From positions 48,886 to 112,885 of the forward strand of contig JNVV01000009.1 of NCBI GenBank assembly GCA_000733355.1: a DNA stretch of 64,000 nucleotides. The letters are read 5' to 3'. This stretch comes from Falciphora oryzae. Taxonomy: Eukaryota > Ascomycota > Sordariomycetes > Magnaporthales > Magnaporthaceae. The notes under the pieces were generated by a model. The model ran no database searches, was not told the origin of the DNA, and worked only from the letters and a program-made list of their open reading frames with translations. How positions within the stretch are numbered: the stretch's first letter is position 1; the number at the start of each line of letters is the position of its first letter. Positions 43,349 to 54,873 of this stretch are shown here, one piece after another. The position numbers were made by a program, and so were the translations under genes.

Positions 43349-46300
43349 ATGGTTCGTGTCCATACATTAGAAAGTCGGCACAGTAATCACGCCACGGCTG
43401 CCAGGTGCTTCTAAAAACCCAGACTGTTGAGCCCATGTTTTGCTTTTAGCAGGCCGATCTAGCAAGACGGCCTCGGCGACGCCCGTCGTTGCCTGCGGTT
43501 CTCTGGAAAATAGCTGTCGCTCGTTCCAACAAGCATGCTTGAGGAAAAGACTGCCCAAGTTTGGTGTGTCCGGTCTCTGAATGTCTGCCGCCAGGTAGAA
43601 GTGATCGTTCTATAATAAGTCATGCACCCTGCTGATCGTCTGAGGAACAAATTCGGGAAAGCCTTGATGACCAAATTTGGAAGCAGAGTGCACACATGCC
43701 AGATCAACAGCAAGAGCTTAGACCTTGGATACCCTCTGTGTCACGGCCCGTGTCATTCTTATGGCAAAACACTTTTTTTGGAATAGCAAACGATGGCGGG
43801 CGCCGGGGAAATGCAAGGCTACACATCACGACAACACGGATGCTACTCCTTCGGAGCAAAGACCTTCGTCCCCTAGCCCTGCTTCGATCGACTGCTTTCC
43901 GAGAAGGGTGGTGGCCAGTAAAAATGGCGCCTTTTGACGGAGCCTCACCAAAAACACGGCGGGGCAGGCAATGTGTCTAGATCCTTCGGCGTGCTCGTGG
44001 GGCACTCAACGTCAGTAGTGCGTGCGGGGGCCGCTGGTGCAGCCGCGGATCGCGGTTGGCATTGCCAACACTAACATCGAGAACCACACCAATACACCAC
44101 AAAATCTCCGCCGCGGTCCGTCTCATCGGTCACTGGTCTGAAGATAGGCCTGCTAAGGCATGTAAGCCTCTGGCGAGGGCGAGAACTCCCCCGGTTGAAA
44201 TCATACGCTGGCGGCCTCACGGCATGAACAGCTCAGAGACCTATACGAGCTTTGCAGTCCGCGCAAGGGACTGGTGTCGCGCGGGACGGTGGCGGTCTAG
44301 AACGGGCGCGGCACAGCAGTCTGCCCCACAAAGGCTTGAGGCTCTACGTAGGGATCTCGGCCGATTCTTTGCGGAACGGCCGGTAAACCAGCCGAGGGGT
44401 GAACGGCACAGGGGCCAACCCACAAGTATCAGCGCTAGGAAAGGACTTTGCATGTGTGCTTGAGCCAATCATTTCTCGGGGGGCCGTTAGCTGACAGCGG
44501 ACAGCGGCGCAGCGGCTGCCCCCCGCCACCAACACCGCGGCGAGACAGCCGACCGCAGGTGGACACCGGTTAGCGCGCAACCTTTAACGAGCACCCGATC
44601 TTTCCGTGACGCAACGCGGGGTCTAATATTGAGTGTGTTGTGGAAATTGCTAGGGGGGAATCAGGACTCCTGATTAAGCAGGTCGTAATTAGCCGTCATC
44701 CCAGGTGTGTTCATGGGCCGCATCATGACTTTGGTTCACCTCGTACGGATGTCCAATCCAGGCATAGAGTACCCCTAGCACCGGCCGGAGCCTGTGTAAG
44801 GCGGGTAAGGGGGTCATAAGACGAGCGTAGGGAGTCGTATTGAGGGAAAGGCATACAACAATAAAATAAGGGTCAAGACCTCCACGGAGCACGACCTACT
44901 ACTTCACAGAGGGGGTAGAGCCAAGCGAGGTACGGCGATGTTCGACCAGCCAGCTTTCGTGAACCCCCATGTTATGCTCAGATCCCAAGGCTTGATCAAA
45001 ATCGCCGGATGATCCGGTACTCGGCCTCTGAGCCCAACAGATCAGATCCGTTCAGGGGCAAAAGATGAGCTAAGCGTCATTGTGGGCATGACCACAGGCC
45101 CTCTGCACGTTCCGTATATTATTGAGTCTGGCCCTGCGAGGCCAGCCATTCTGCGCCATTTGACGTCAATATTGACTGCTGTGCCACTATTCGTGTTACT
45201 TGTCCTGTTACTTCGTCTCGTCTTGGCAACGCAGAGGCTCGGTGAATGAAGCGATTGCCGTCAAAGATCTGCAGTGGCATGACGAAGATGGGCTCCCAGT
45301 AGCAGCTGGACGGAAGGCGGTAAAAGGATGAGAAGTGAAAAGCATGACCAATCACAAGTCCGAAAACATACAAGCCTCCACCACTCGCGTCAATGACAGC
45401 GCCCCGCGCCGTGCAAGTGAAAAAAAAAAAAAAAAAAAAATTTAAAAAATTGCAGGGATGAGTAATGGCACGACTGGAGGCCTTGCTTGCGGCTCGTAGG
45501 AGAGCCACTTGGCGAATACAGCAACAAATGCTTAGCTTCGGCAGCGAATTCTTAGCCCGGGGTGTGGGTGGTCAGCGTGATGTTGTAATTATGCAAGTCG
45601 CTGGGATCAGGCAGCATCAGCACTGGTAGCTGAAATGCACTTTGGGTCTGTAATGGAACATTGAAAGAGGAATAGCCAATCCGTAAAAGGCAGGTAAGGA
45701 CAAACGTGGACAACCGACAACTGTGATTTGAGGATCAAGTACGAGTCACGGCGACAGTATGATCAATAAATAATTATCGCCAACAGGCTGGTTGGGTACA
45801 ACTTGAGAGGTGACATGAGAACTCCCAATGTATTCAACGTTGATTCGCAAGAGATTTCTAAGCGGAAGGGCTGAGAAAGGCTCGTGAATGGTGATGTACT
45901 GAGCAATTCCTGGAAAAGTACCACAGGCAAGTGCGGGAGAAAGTGTCAAGGAGGTCTTGAGGTACATGCACAGAAGAGTACATGGTGAAGAAAATTACGG
46001 TTGGGGGCTCGACCCAGGTACAAAATGGAGAATCTAAAGGGGTCGGTACCGAGCATGTGCTTACTACACTATGTGGTCTAGAGACTGTTGCCAAGGGTTT
46101 GTTGGTTGTAGACGGAACCTCACGTTGTCGGTGCAACGCGGTCGGGAGAGAAAATTTTAGGCACGTCAGGCCGGAACTGGTAAGCTCACGCGGTTCAAGC
46201 AGGCAGGCCTAGGAGACCGCGAAGGATATATAAGGCCCTGTTGAAGCCCTGATTCCCAACTGGGGATTTCCGAGATCAGCAGCCAGCAGCGCCAACATCA

Positions 46301-46366
46301 CTCAACTGCCTCAACTCCCCTACCTTGATCCCCTCACACTTTCAGTTACCCACCCAAGCATCAAAC
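43349..46366. other. 3-kb intergenic region, no supported gene
   Basis: It has a poly-A run of about 20 at 45420-45440, AT-richer patches and only short conflicting frames (44056-44463 plus, 45119-45508 minus, 45858-46136 minus). I see no domain, terminal repeats or target-site duplication, though old transposon debris cannot be excluded. Confidence 0.45.
46227..46234 (+). promoter_or_regulatory. TATA box for the secreted gene at 46367
   Basis: TATATAAG lies 140 bp upstream of the ATG and is followed by a CA/CT-rich leader ending CATCAAACATG. Confidence 0.5.
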
Positions 46367-46996
46367 ATGCACTTCTTCACCGCCGTCGTTGCCGCCCTCG
46401 GCTTTGCCGGGACCTCCCTGGCCGTCCCCTCCCTGGTGGTCCGCGACGAGCCCTCGGCCGTCGTCGACGACGTCGTCCAGGCGCCCCTCCCGACCGTCCT
46501 TCTCAGCAAGCTTCTGGACGGCACCGCCCGGGTTCCTGGCGGCTCTCTCCCCGTCGTCAGCAACGAGACCTCCGCCAACACGCTCGCCGCTCGCAACTCG
46601 TGGCACATGACCACCTACTTCGCCACCTCGTGCCAGGGCAACGCGCTCGGCTGGACCACTGGCGACGGCAACTGGTGTATCCTCAACGACGGCACCGACT
46701 GGCACTCGCTCCGTGTCGACAACTTTGGCGGCTGCGCGAGTACGTCCTTGTCCCGAACCTCACCTGCTTTGTTATCACCCCCCTTCTCTGTCCCCTTTTT
46801 ACCGCTGCGCAAATTGTACGATATTTGCTTTGAGAAGTCGCTAATCTCGCTGTTCCTCTTTTCGCCTTCAACAGCCAAGTACTTCTCCGGCCGCGGCTGC
46901 AGTGGCGGCGTCCAGGTCACCAACAGCGGCTGCTGGGGCTTCTCCCAGGCCGAGCCCATCCGCGCTTTCGAGGTTCGCTGCCCTGGCCGGAAGTAA
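46367..46996 (+). CDS. Small secreted protein with propeptide, 164 aa
   Basis: Two exons, 46367-46739 and 46875-46996, with a 135-nt intron splicing at A|CC so that GGCATKYFSG is read through. Residues 1-18 are a signal peptide (MHFFTAVVAALGFAGTSL), and an acidic/valine-rich proregion follows. The C-terminal 90 residues are rich in Trp, Gly and Cys, with SCQGNALGWTTGDGNWC, DWHSLRVDNFGGC, GRGCSGGVQVTNSGCWGF and FEVRCPGRK: six cysteines in a compact domain. This looks like a small extracellular beta-rich fold. I cannot name the family. One NET sequon lies in the proregion. It sits alone between long noncoding stretches. Confidence 0.75.
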   Translation: MHFFTAVVAALGFAGTSLAVPSLVVRDEPSAVVDDVVQAPLPTVLLSKLLDGTARVPGGSLPVVSNETSANTLAARNSWHMTTYFATSCQGNALGWTTGDGNWCILNDGTDWHSLRVDNFGGCASTSLSRTSPALLSPPFSVPFLPLRKLYDICFEKSLISLFLFSPSTAKYFSGRGCSGGVQVTNSGCWGFSQAEPIRAFEVRCPGRK

Positions 46997-47964
46997 AAAG
47001 TGATGCAATAAGAGGAGCACCCATACTGCACAGTCATCTGAAAGTGTAGGGGCAGGGGTTGTAATGGTGGTTTGCAAAATATGCCAGCAGTTGCGTTGCG
47101 CTGCCTGCAAACACGAACGGAAGTGTGTTCCTTTCAAGTCACTCGTTTAAATAAGAACTAGGCCTAGCTTTATTCCGTTCTCTCCCCATTCTTCTTTCAA
47201 ATCGCCTATGTGTTCCTTGAAATCCGCCCTACCCGTGATATTGCTGCCATCCATTAAGCAACTTTGCCTCCTTGCACATCTAGGCAAGCTCCCAGTTCCG
47301 ATCTTTGCTATCTTTGGTATTAACGACAAGCGTTAAGGCTACACACAGTAATTAATTAGTTCGAATTTGGGTCCATTGGACATCTGGGTGTACTCATAAT
47401 TACATATAATTAATTACCCAGGGTAAAAAGTCGACGCTCCGGAACTAAATGCTATATACCCGTCATCAAGTATCTGTTCCGGAGGGAGCAAGTGTTGTTG
47501 TTATGGACAGGGCAGACCGAGTCGATGAGGCATTGACACTTTTTTTGGTAGGGGGCGGATGGTCGGTTCTACGACCTACCCCACGCCACAGCGCAGACCA
47601 AGTGACATAGATAGATTGGGACCCAATCGACCTTGCGGTCCCGATACAGGGAGAGATCATCCTCTTATTAAACCCCCTTTGAGCTTTTACTTATCTACTT
47701 GATCGGTCCCTGGCGCTGCCGGGCCTTTTCAAGTGGTAATTAGCAACTCTTCGTTACGAACCAAACCTTGGCCTACCTGAACTTTGTTCACGCCTGAGCT
47801 CTTTCTGCCCCATATTTTAGGCAGGGATATTTAGCACATGCCGGTCGCCACCGCTTGACTTTTTCTCTGTCTGTGCGTCTTTGAAGCTGGGACTTCCCAG
47901 ACACCATCACGACGCAACTTGCAGCCTACCTACTACGCAGACGCCACAAAGGCCTAAGCTCAGC
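46997..47964. other. Intergenic, no gene seen
   Basis: AT-rich DNA with repeated TAATTAATTA motifs near 47350-47420. No ORF or element ends could be supported. Confidence 0.45.
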
Positions 47965-48825
47965 ATGCAGTTCATGAAACTGCCAGCCGAAATCTGTGCA
48001 ATGATATGGTCAATGAGCATTGATCATTCTCTTCTCACCACAGGCCGGACATACCTCTTCGACGCTGACGACTTTCCCCACATTATGCGGCCTGGAACCT
48101 TCACCGACCGTGATGGCGAAGCGGCCTCGTCGCGCAGGCCAACCATCCATCTCCCTCTGCCCGCCGCCAGCCATGTGTGCCGTGAGGCCCGCGCCGAGGT
48201 GGCCCGGCACTTCACATTCGAGGCCGTCAAGCTGCGCCCTCTGGGACCGAGCGGCTGGCCACGCAAGGTCAATGTCCCCACGCGGCCCTACAACCCCGCG
48301 GTCGACACCATGTTTGTGAGCATCGCAGACCTGAGCGGATTCGTCCGGGCCGCGCACAAGGCAGACGCACAGGAGGACAAGTATTTCGAAACGCTCCAAT
48401 ACCTGGCCATGACGCCACTGGCCGTCCTGAATGAATTCCAAGAGTACAGGCCGGCCAAGGGGTTGGCCAAGCTGAGCGGCCTTCGAAGGCTCCACTTCGT
48501 CGTCGACGATGAGTGGATCGACAACAACACCGAGCAAGGCGCCGCCGACAGCGAGGGGCAAGACGAGCAGACAGCAGACGATGGCTACGAGGTCATCGAT
48601 GAGCTTATGTACGGCGAGTTCGATGACTGCGTCGGCCGGAAGCTGGACGGCGGCGAGTTCGCGGTTGGAGGACTCCGATAGCCGGACCCCCGGGCAATTA
48701 TATTCCTCGGCAACGCTTTGGAGCTGTTCTGGTCCGACCTGATGGAAAATGAGCACCTAATCGACCCGCGCACAAACAATGAGCGATTTGAGGCAGGCGT
48801 CAGCACGCTAATACGACTGGGGTAA
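47965..48825 (+). pseudogene. 2EXR-type protein gene with in-frame TAG
   Basis: From the ATG at 47965 the frame encodes a 2EXR-like start (MQFMKLPAEICAMIWSMSID), then PAASHVCREARAEVARHF, NPAVDTMFVSIADL, LRRLHFVVDDEWID and YEVIDELMYGEFDDC. The 2EXR domain is a helical F-box-like module found in many fungal paralogs. A TAG at 48679-48681 ends the frame after FAVGGLR. The same frame then continues without interruption for 47 codons (IIFLGNALELFWSDLMENEH, NNERFEAGVSTLIRLG) to TAA at 48823-48825. A related sequence at 49363-49599 aligns on both sides of this stop, showing that the downstream part belonged to the gene. The truncated 238-residue product may still be made. Confidence 0.75.
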
Positions 48826-49362
48826 CCCCTCCAGGCTACCGAACGCTGCATAGCGCAGCTAGCAAGTGGCTGGCCGGATTCCAGGCCAGGTGTCGAATGG
48901 AGGAAGGCTCGCTGGGGGAGCCAGGCCGTACAGCGGTACAGTCAGGGATCTGAGATTAGGCACATCTGGTATTTTGTTCAGAAGGCACCGTTGCTTCTGG
49001 CTTTTAAAAGTACCCAGCAGCCTGGGATCCATACTGGACATTCTACCAAGGTTCAGGTACCGCTGTCAGAGTTGTAGTTGCTGCCCTTTTATATCCAGGG
49101 CGAGATCGATCTGAAAGCTCTCGTCTCGGAGGTCGCTGGGCCATATATATCACTTCAAAAGGCTCGATTGCTATACTACTACCCAAACTACAAAGAAGGG
49201 CTTCCCCGACTTTCTCTCGCTAGGCGTTCGTCCCATAAGGACTTTGCGATTTGCCGGAGCTGAAAGCAAGTCGTTATCCTGCGCAGCTAGGCCCCGGTGA
49301 AAAGGACGGGGCAGCAGCCAGTTCCGCTTTGTCTCGGTGATCGGCCTACATCGCACGCAGCT
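48826..49362. other. Spacer between 2EXR gene and its partial copy
   Basis: It contains a 61-codon plus frame (49078-49263; EIDLKALVSEVAGPYISLQK, then ARLLYYYPNYKEG) that is protein-like but not recognised and has no partner exons. Nothing else is supported. Confidence 0.4.
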
Positions 49363-49599
49363 GAGGCCATCGACGAGCTCATGGAGGGAGAGTTCGACGA
49401 CCGCGTCAGCCGGAAGCTGGCCGCCGGGAACTTCGCGGTTTGAAGGCTCCTAGATCCGGACCTCCGGGGGGAGTCGTTCCTGGACGGTGCGTTCGGCCTT
49501 TTTTGGTCTGATTTGGCCCATGACCGGCGTCCTATCGACGGGTCCGTAGGCGAGCTTCGTTTTGAAATGGGTGTGTGCACAGCAGTCGCATTGGAGTAG
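49363..49599 (+). pseudogene. Partial duplicate of the 2EXR gene 3' end
   Basis: The plus frame reads EAIDELMEGEFDDRVSRKLA then FAV, TGA at 49441-49443, then LLDPDLRGESFLDGAFGLFW and SDLAHDRRPIDGSVGELRF to TAG at 49597-49599. It aligns with residues 212 onward of the gene at 47965 (IDELMYGEFDDCVGRKLDGG; LGNALELFWSDL). The copies differ at many sites, so the duplication is old. No 5' part is present. Confidence 0.75.
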
Positions 49600-50754
49600 C
49601 ATCCCAACGTCCGCCGGGCCCTTTATGGCTCACCAGCTACTTTTTATATGCTGGCAATCTTTCGGGATCGTGGATTGGAAAGGGGTCACCAGTCCCCTAA
49701 TTCCCAGGCAACAGCAGGCATACCCTTGAGGTCGCAGTCAACGAACCTGGATGCCCACGGATTCTGACTAAATCTTCCCAGCTGGGTTCATGGCCTTCGT
49801 TTTGGCCTTGAAGGCTCTCCCTAGCCTCCGATTCTGGTTTTTCTTTTTCGTCTTGGGCACGTCTTCTTTCACTCCACTCCTTCTGGCTCTGTTTCTCTCA
49901 AGTTTCCTCTCTCTCTTCTTCTTTCTCCTGTTGGGCGGTACTTATTCAAGTGGTTGGGGCATATTTCTAAACGCCGAGTTGCTTTTAGGAGTTTGGTCTG
50001 TCGGTTGGTCGCTGTCCCCAGGACTGGGAATGGGGTATGAGCTACCACGGAGAGGATATTTCTAAATTTTCCTTTCTAGCCACTGGTTTCCTGATGGCTT
50101 TGCGGCTAGTATAAGTGCGGAGAAGGTTGATGTTCTGTTCAGGAAAATCCATGTGAGAACGACAACTATCGGGCAGTAGTCAGTTCCGCGCTTCCTCGCT
50201 CATCTTCCTACCTCGCCGGACGCTGCTTGGAAAGAGGGATCGTTCCGCTAGATGTCAAACGCCTCAAGCAATTGTTTAAGAATCATGATTGCTAATGCAA
50301 TTATGAGATTGTTTCCCTCTTTCGTTCTTTCCAAGGGCACGCCGGAGATACCGAAGGAACACCGAGGGGATCTGGCAGGATCATGCGGCTCAAATTAATG
50401 CCTTTTGTTCATTGAGTTACTTATTCGCCGTTTTAAAGATATCCGATTTGACTTTGTGATCCCGATGTAGTGGCTGATATTGGCAAAAGATAAGGATGCA
50501 TCACGGACTTTCTTCTTCAACCTAGCTGTCAATGTTCTTTGTACCAGCCCGGGATGGAAGCGACGTGAATAATCGTGCTGCTAGACGGGCCGTCATGTTA
50601 AAATACAAAGTTGCTGAAGGGCAAAACAGCAGTCTTCCCGGCCCTCCGAAACCACCGTATCGTAACAAAGAAGTGGGACCAAATCAGGATTCCCGGCCAA
50701 GACCGTGTCGTCAAAGTGACAAGACTCGTCTAGAGGGAAAGGGCAGGCGCAGAC
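49600..50754. other. Intergenic, no supported gene
   Basis: A 91-codon frame at 49790-50065 is a hydrophobic Leu/Phe/Ser low-complexity stretch from a T-rich tract and is not called. The rest holds no ORF of note. Confidence 0.45.
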
Positions 50755-51657
50755 CTAGATGGCCTCGCTCCTCTCCGCCGCCTCGTTTGCCTCCTCGGCC
50801 TCCCTGCGCTGCTTCCTGACTCTAGCAAAATCCTTGACGCAGAGCCTGCAGAGAGTCGCGGCGCAATAGGGGCACAGGAAGGCCACGATGCCGCGCTTGA
50901 CGCCACAGCAGCTGCACTTGACCTTCCTCCTCTCCATAGTCTTGGTGCAGTGCTCCGAGTGCATGCACATCTCCCGCTTCTGCTCGTCGGTGACGGTCCC
51001 GGTGTGGGCCCAGACTCGCGTCTGGAAGGCCTCCTCCTCGGCCTTGCGGCGCTCCTTGTCCTCGGCTGCGGCCTTAGCCGCTGCCTCCTTGGCCGCGCGG
51101 CGTGCCTCTTCCTCGGCGGCTTTCTTGGCCTCGGCCTCTTCTCGGGCCTCGTGGCGTGCCTTGTCCTCGGCAGCCTTCTTGGCCCTTGATTGGGCCCTGA
51201 AGTGGTATTCGTCCTCAAGATCGTCTCCAGCGTCGTCACCGTCCTCGCTCCACGCGCTCTCTCCGGACTCGCGATACTGGCGGAAACGAGCTTCGAAAAA
51301 GTTGGTCCAGGCCCAGTCCCAGCTGGGCGGCGCTGTCTGCCCCATGTACCGGGCGTCCTGGGTCCTGGCGTCGTAGTCGCGACGCCTGGTCTGGTCCATG
51401 AGGACCTCGGCCGCTTCGTTCACCTACAAATGAGGTTAGCAAGTTGCGGCATCAGTCTAGGGAGTGAGACCTGGACTGGACTGATGATGGTCGCATACCC
51501 GCTGGAACTTTGCAGTGGCCTCGTCACAGTTTCCCTGGTTCTTGTCGGGGTGGCACCGGAGGGCGAGGCGGCGGTAGGCGGCCTTGATCTCCTCGGCCGA
51601 CGCCGAGCGGTCGACGCCCAGCTCGGAGTAGTAGTTGAAGGTGGGCTCGGAAGGCAT
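50755..51657 (-). CDS. J-domain (DnaJ-like) protein with C-terminal zinc-ribbon cysteines, 275 aa
   Basis: Exons 51657-51499 and 51423-50755 join in phase 0. Residues 5-68 are a J domain: [20 protein letters not shown], the invariant HPD in CHPDKNQ, and the closing YDART helix. This motif stimulates Hsp70 ATPase activity. A middle segment (about 105-190) is a long Ala/Glu/Lys/Arg-rich coiled-coil-like helix. The C-terminus has paired cysteines, [17 protein letters not shown] and [13 protein letters not shown], probably forming one or two zinc-binding sites, and ends in a charged helix. There is no signal peptide, so cytosolic or nuclear location is likely. Both splice sites are canonical and no lesion is seen. 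Confidence 0.88.
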
Positions 51658-52760
51658 TGTGGCGGCTATGGTTCAGGAAGACGAGATGGGTTGTGGTGTC
51701 TGCGGTCTGGAGAGAAAAGGTTGCTACGAAGAGGGAAAGACGACAGGACTGAGAATTTGAGGGCCAAAGCTGGCCTGTGCTTTGTAGTTCCGTAGCTCTA
51801 GGGCTTTTGGAAACCACAGAAGGTACGGCTGTCAAGGCTTGGTGAGAAAAGAGTGATTTATAACGGGTTGTCAAAGATTTGACCACCCCAATGAAGATAG
51901 GTGAGGGTGGATCCCATGCAACTCAAAACTAAAGCCCCGTTTCCGACGTTGTTTCCCAATACTACTGAGATTCAAGCCTTCCTTGTCATCCAAATAAAAC
52001 GAACAAATGATTGGCCAGTTACCAGGGCGTTGCTGTGGAAAGACCTTCCGGCTCTGCACAGGACAATGCATAAAGCATTTTCTTTTCCATTCTATCTAAC
52101 GAAGATCAGCTTCGATGACCTTCTCTTTTTGGGGATAAAGAGAGGACAGCCGAGCAGTGGTCAAGATAGAACAAAGGACCAACGGGGTGGGATGTAGTCG
52201 CTTTAATCTTCGTGACAACGGTGGCGGCTGGGGTCTGGTGGACGTTTGCCCCGCACGTGCTGTCAAACACACTCTAAGCCTGGCCAAGCGCCTCCTCTTG
52301 AAGAGGGCGGCACCGCTTTGCACAACCGGAACCAAGCGAGGACCAGACGGCCGGCGCCGAGAGGACCATTAACCGAACAGCTGGAGAGCACTCGCAATCT
52401 ACGTCTTGCGGAGCAGGCTTGCCGAGACGGGAAACCTGCGGATGCAGGCCCCTTGCATGTCCCCCACGCACCGCGGCAGATTGCCTGCATCCTCCACCTT
52501 GATTTGTGTCGCATCCACTCTCGGCTTGCGCTGCCGCCATTGGCCAGCAACGGCATTAAACGGCACCAGCTAAGAGCGACGACATCATTACGCCCGTTCC
52601 AGACGATGATCCGACCCAAACAACCACCGCTGCCAGCCCTACTCTCAAAGGAGGGGGGATTTCCCTCCCCTTCTTTTCGTTTCTCGCCAGATGCCGCCCC
52701 CGTCCATCTCTTCACTCTCCGTTGGTCTCAACCGCGAAGGCCGGAGCCGCGACAGAGGAA
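51658..52760. other. Intergenic, divergent promoters
   Basis: Between the J-domain gene (minus) and the secreted protein gene at 52761 (plus). No gene supported; a 180-codon plus frame (52246-52788) overlaps the next gene's start in another frame. Confidence 0.5.
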
Positions 52761-54767
52761 ATGCGCCTGCTCTGTTTGCTCGTCCTAGTCAGGGCGTTTG
52801 TGGCTGCTCAGACATGCACCACAGACGGCTGTTTGCGCGGTGAGTCCCGAACGGAGCCAGATGATCGAAGAGCATGACTGACCACCCTTTGTCAACTTTC
52901 CAGCGCTGCAGGATTTCGATCCGACAGGGAGAAACGGCACCGCCGACTGCGTCTCCGCCTTGCAAACGACATCGACCCCTGAAGCAAGCACCGTATTCCA
53001 CACTCTGAGCGTCACCCGCACGTCAACGACAACAAGGAACACCACCCTGACGTCAGCCCCTTCCACAAGCCCGACAGCCTCAAACCGCCGCATCAGAAGC
53101 CCCTATGCTGTCGGCGAGCCCTGGGAGCGGTGGTTGGCGGGACGCGAGGCTCTCGCGCAGCTTGCCGATCGCTCGCCGGACTCCGCGTCGCTGGCATATC
53201 CGGGCGACGCTCCAAGCTATGCTTCAGAGTGCGGATCGCCGGCCTCCTACGTCTCGGCGTGCTCCTGTCTCGGCGTCACCCCCGCCGTAGTGACCGCACG
53301 CACCCCTCTCACCACGTCTACGGTCTTTGTGACGGCTTTCACCACGTCTACGTCAATCCGAACTAGGTATGCCGACTCGACCGCGTGGAGGAATGCAACG
53401 CGGTCTGCCCTGTTCCCCAACTGCACCAGAGCGGGCGAGTCCACATCTCTATGCGCAAATTCCATATCCTCTACGGACTCGGGACGCACAGAAGACGCGA
53501 CGCCAACGCCTGGGACCCCATCCAGCAGACACGGCAGCAGGCGCAGCAGCGGCCGCGTCACAGCTGCGTCCTCCATTGAGAAGTTCAGGTCAGCCGGCGT
53601 TGCGGCAGGGGCGCCGTTCGCGGACACCACTAGCCTTGCGTCTCTCAACCCGACCCTCAGTAGATCCCTGAACGGGAGCAGCACGAGCACCCGTACTAGA
53701 AGATACGTCAACACCACCGTGTCCTCGACAGATGGCATCTCGACAAGAGCCTCGCCTAGGCCGACAGGCTGGTCCGCCTCCCCAACATCACCGCTGTCGC
53801 ATCCGCACCATTCGCAAACACCACCTCCACTCCCTTCGCGAACTCCACCGCCGGCCGATTCCTCAACAGCACCATGACAGCCACGGCTACGCTGATGAAC
53901 ACGACAGCGGCGCCGTTCCTGAACACAACCACACCCCGCTTCCGCAACGGCATGACGGCGGTCCGCTTCTGGAACACGACCGCGCCCGCCATCAACGCCA
54001 CGACCGCGCGGTCCTGGAACACGACGACTCCCCGGTTCAACACCTCCACCCCGACTGCCACGCCCTCCTCCACGGCGACCATCGACCGGACGTGCGGCGA
54101 GACGGCCGCCGCCTTCGGCATCACCGCGTCGCAGCCCAGCGGCTTCGTCGACGGCTGGCGCCTGCGGCAGTCCGGGAGCTCCATCGTACTCGTCGCCGAG
54201 GCCTCGCGCTCCTCGCTCTTCTCCGTCGGCGCGTCCGGCCGCCTGTGCGCCGTCGGCCGCGAGGGACCCCTGGGCAACGCCGTCGTGGCTATAGTCGAGA
54301 CGCGGCGCGGCCGGCCGGGCGATGCCAGCCCGCTGTGGTTCATCGACGGCGGGCTGGTAGCCAGCCTCACAGACCTAGGGTACGCGGAGCTCAGGTGCGA
54401 CGAGCCGGGGTCGTCTAGGAGATCGTTGGTGTGCGCGCGGGAGAGCATGTGGAACTGGATGGGATGCGGGCTGCAGGTCACCATCTCGAGCGGCTCGGAG
54501 GCGGAGTACGAGGGCATCGAGTGCAAGGGCGTCGAGCTGCTTGTGTCGGGGGGTAATGGGACTAGAGATGGCGGCGGTGGTGAAAACGGCACTGCTGCTA
54601 GGATGCCTGCGGGGTCATCGAGGGCCTCGCTGGGCACCGGTGGCACTTCAACAAGGGGTCTCGTAGCCCCAACAAGCCCGAACTTTGCAGATGTTAGGCG
54701 GCGGCATGGCTGGGGATTTCTTTTGGGGCCCTTCTTCGGCCTGGGAAGCGAAGACGGGGATTTATGA
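52761..54767 (+). CDS. Secreted Thr/Asn-rich DUF7908-like protein, about 513 aa
   Basis: Best model: exons 52761-52839, 52904-53366 and 53768-54767. Residues 1-17 are a signal peptide (MRLLCLLVLVRAFVAAQ), followed by CTTDGCLRALQ and a first cysteine region with ECGSPASYVSACSCLGVT, typical of fungal surface proteins. A linker with many NTT/NST sequons follows (FLNTTTPRF, FWNTTAPAINAT). The C-terminal domain (RTCGETAAAFGI, GWRLRQSGSSIVLVA, LWFIDGG, WNWMGCGLQVTIS) resembles the DUF7908/GLEYA-like beta domain, suggesting a wall-associated or adhesin-like protein. The frame must switch between about 53366 and 53768. A 401-nt intron with a good donor (AG|GTATGC) and acceptor (GACAG|G) does this, but its interior is itself open and Ser/Thr-rich, so a one-base indel in a longer exon is an alternative. 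Confidence 0.65.
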
Positions 54768-54873
54768 ACAAGACAGTCCTGAGCTGGATAGGTACATTCT
54801 TACTTCGCAAAATTGAAACCTGTTCTTTCCGACCTCTGCTTATCTGTTTTCCACATCCTCCACACCGCTATCC

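Noticed and set aside
47341..47425. Repeated TAATTAATTA motifs as possible element ends
   Set aside because: No inverted repeat pair or target-site duplication could be found.
49790..50065. 91-codon plus ORF with strongly hydrophobic sequence
   Set aside because: A T/C-rich tract gives a Phe/Leu/Ser run; no partner exon, no family and no defined promoter.
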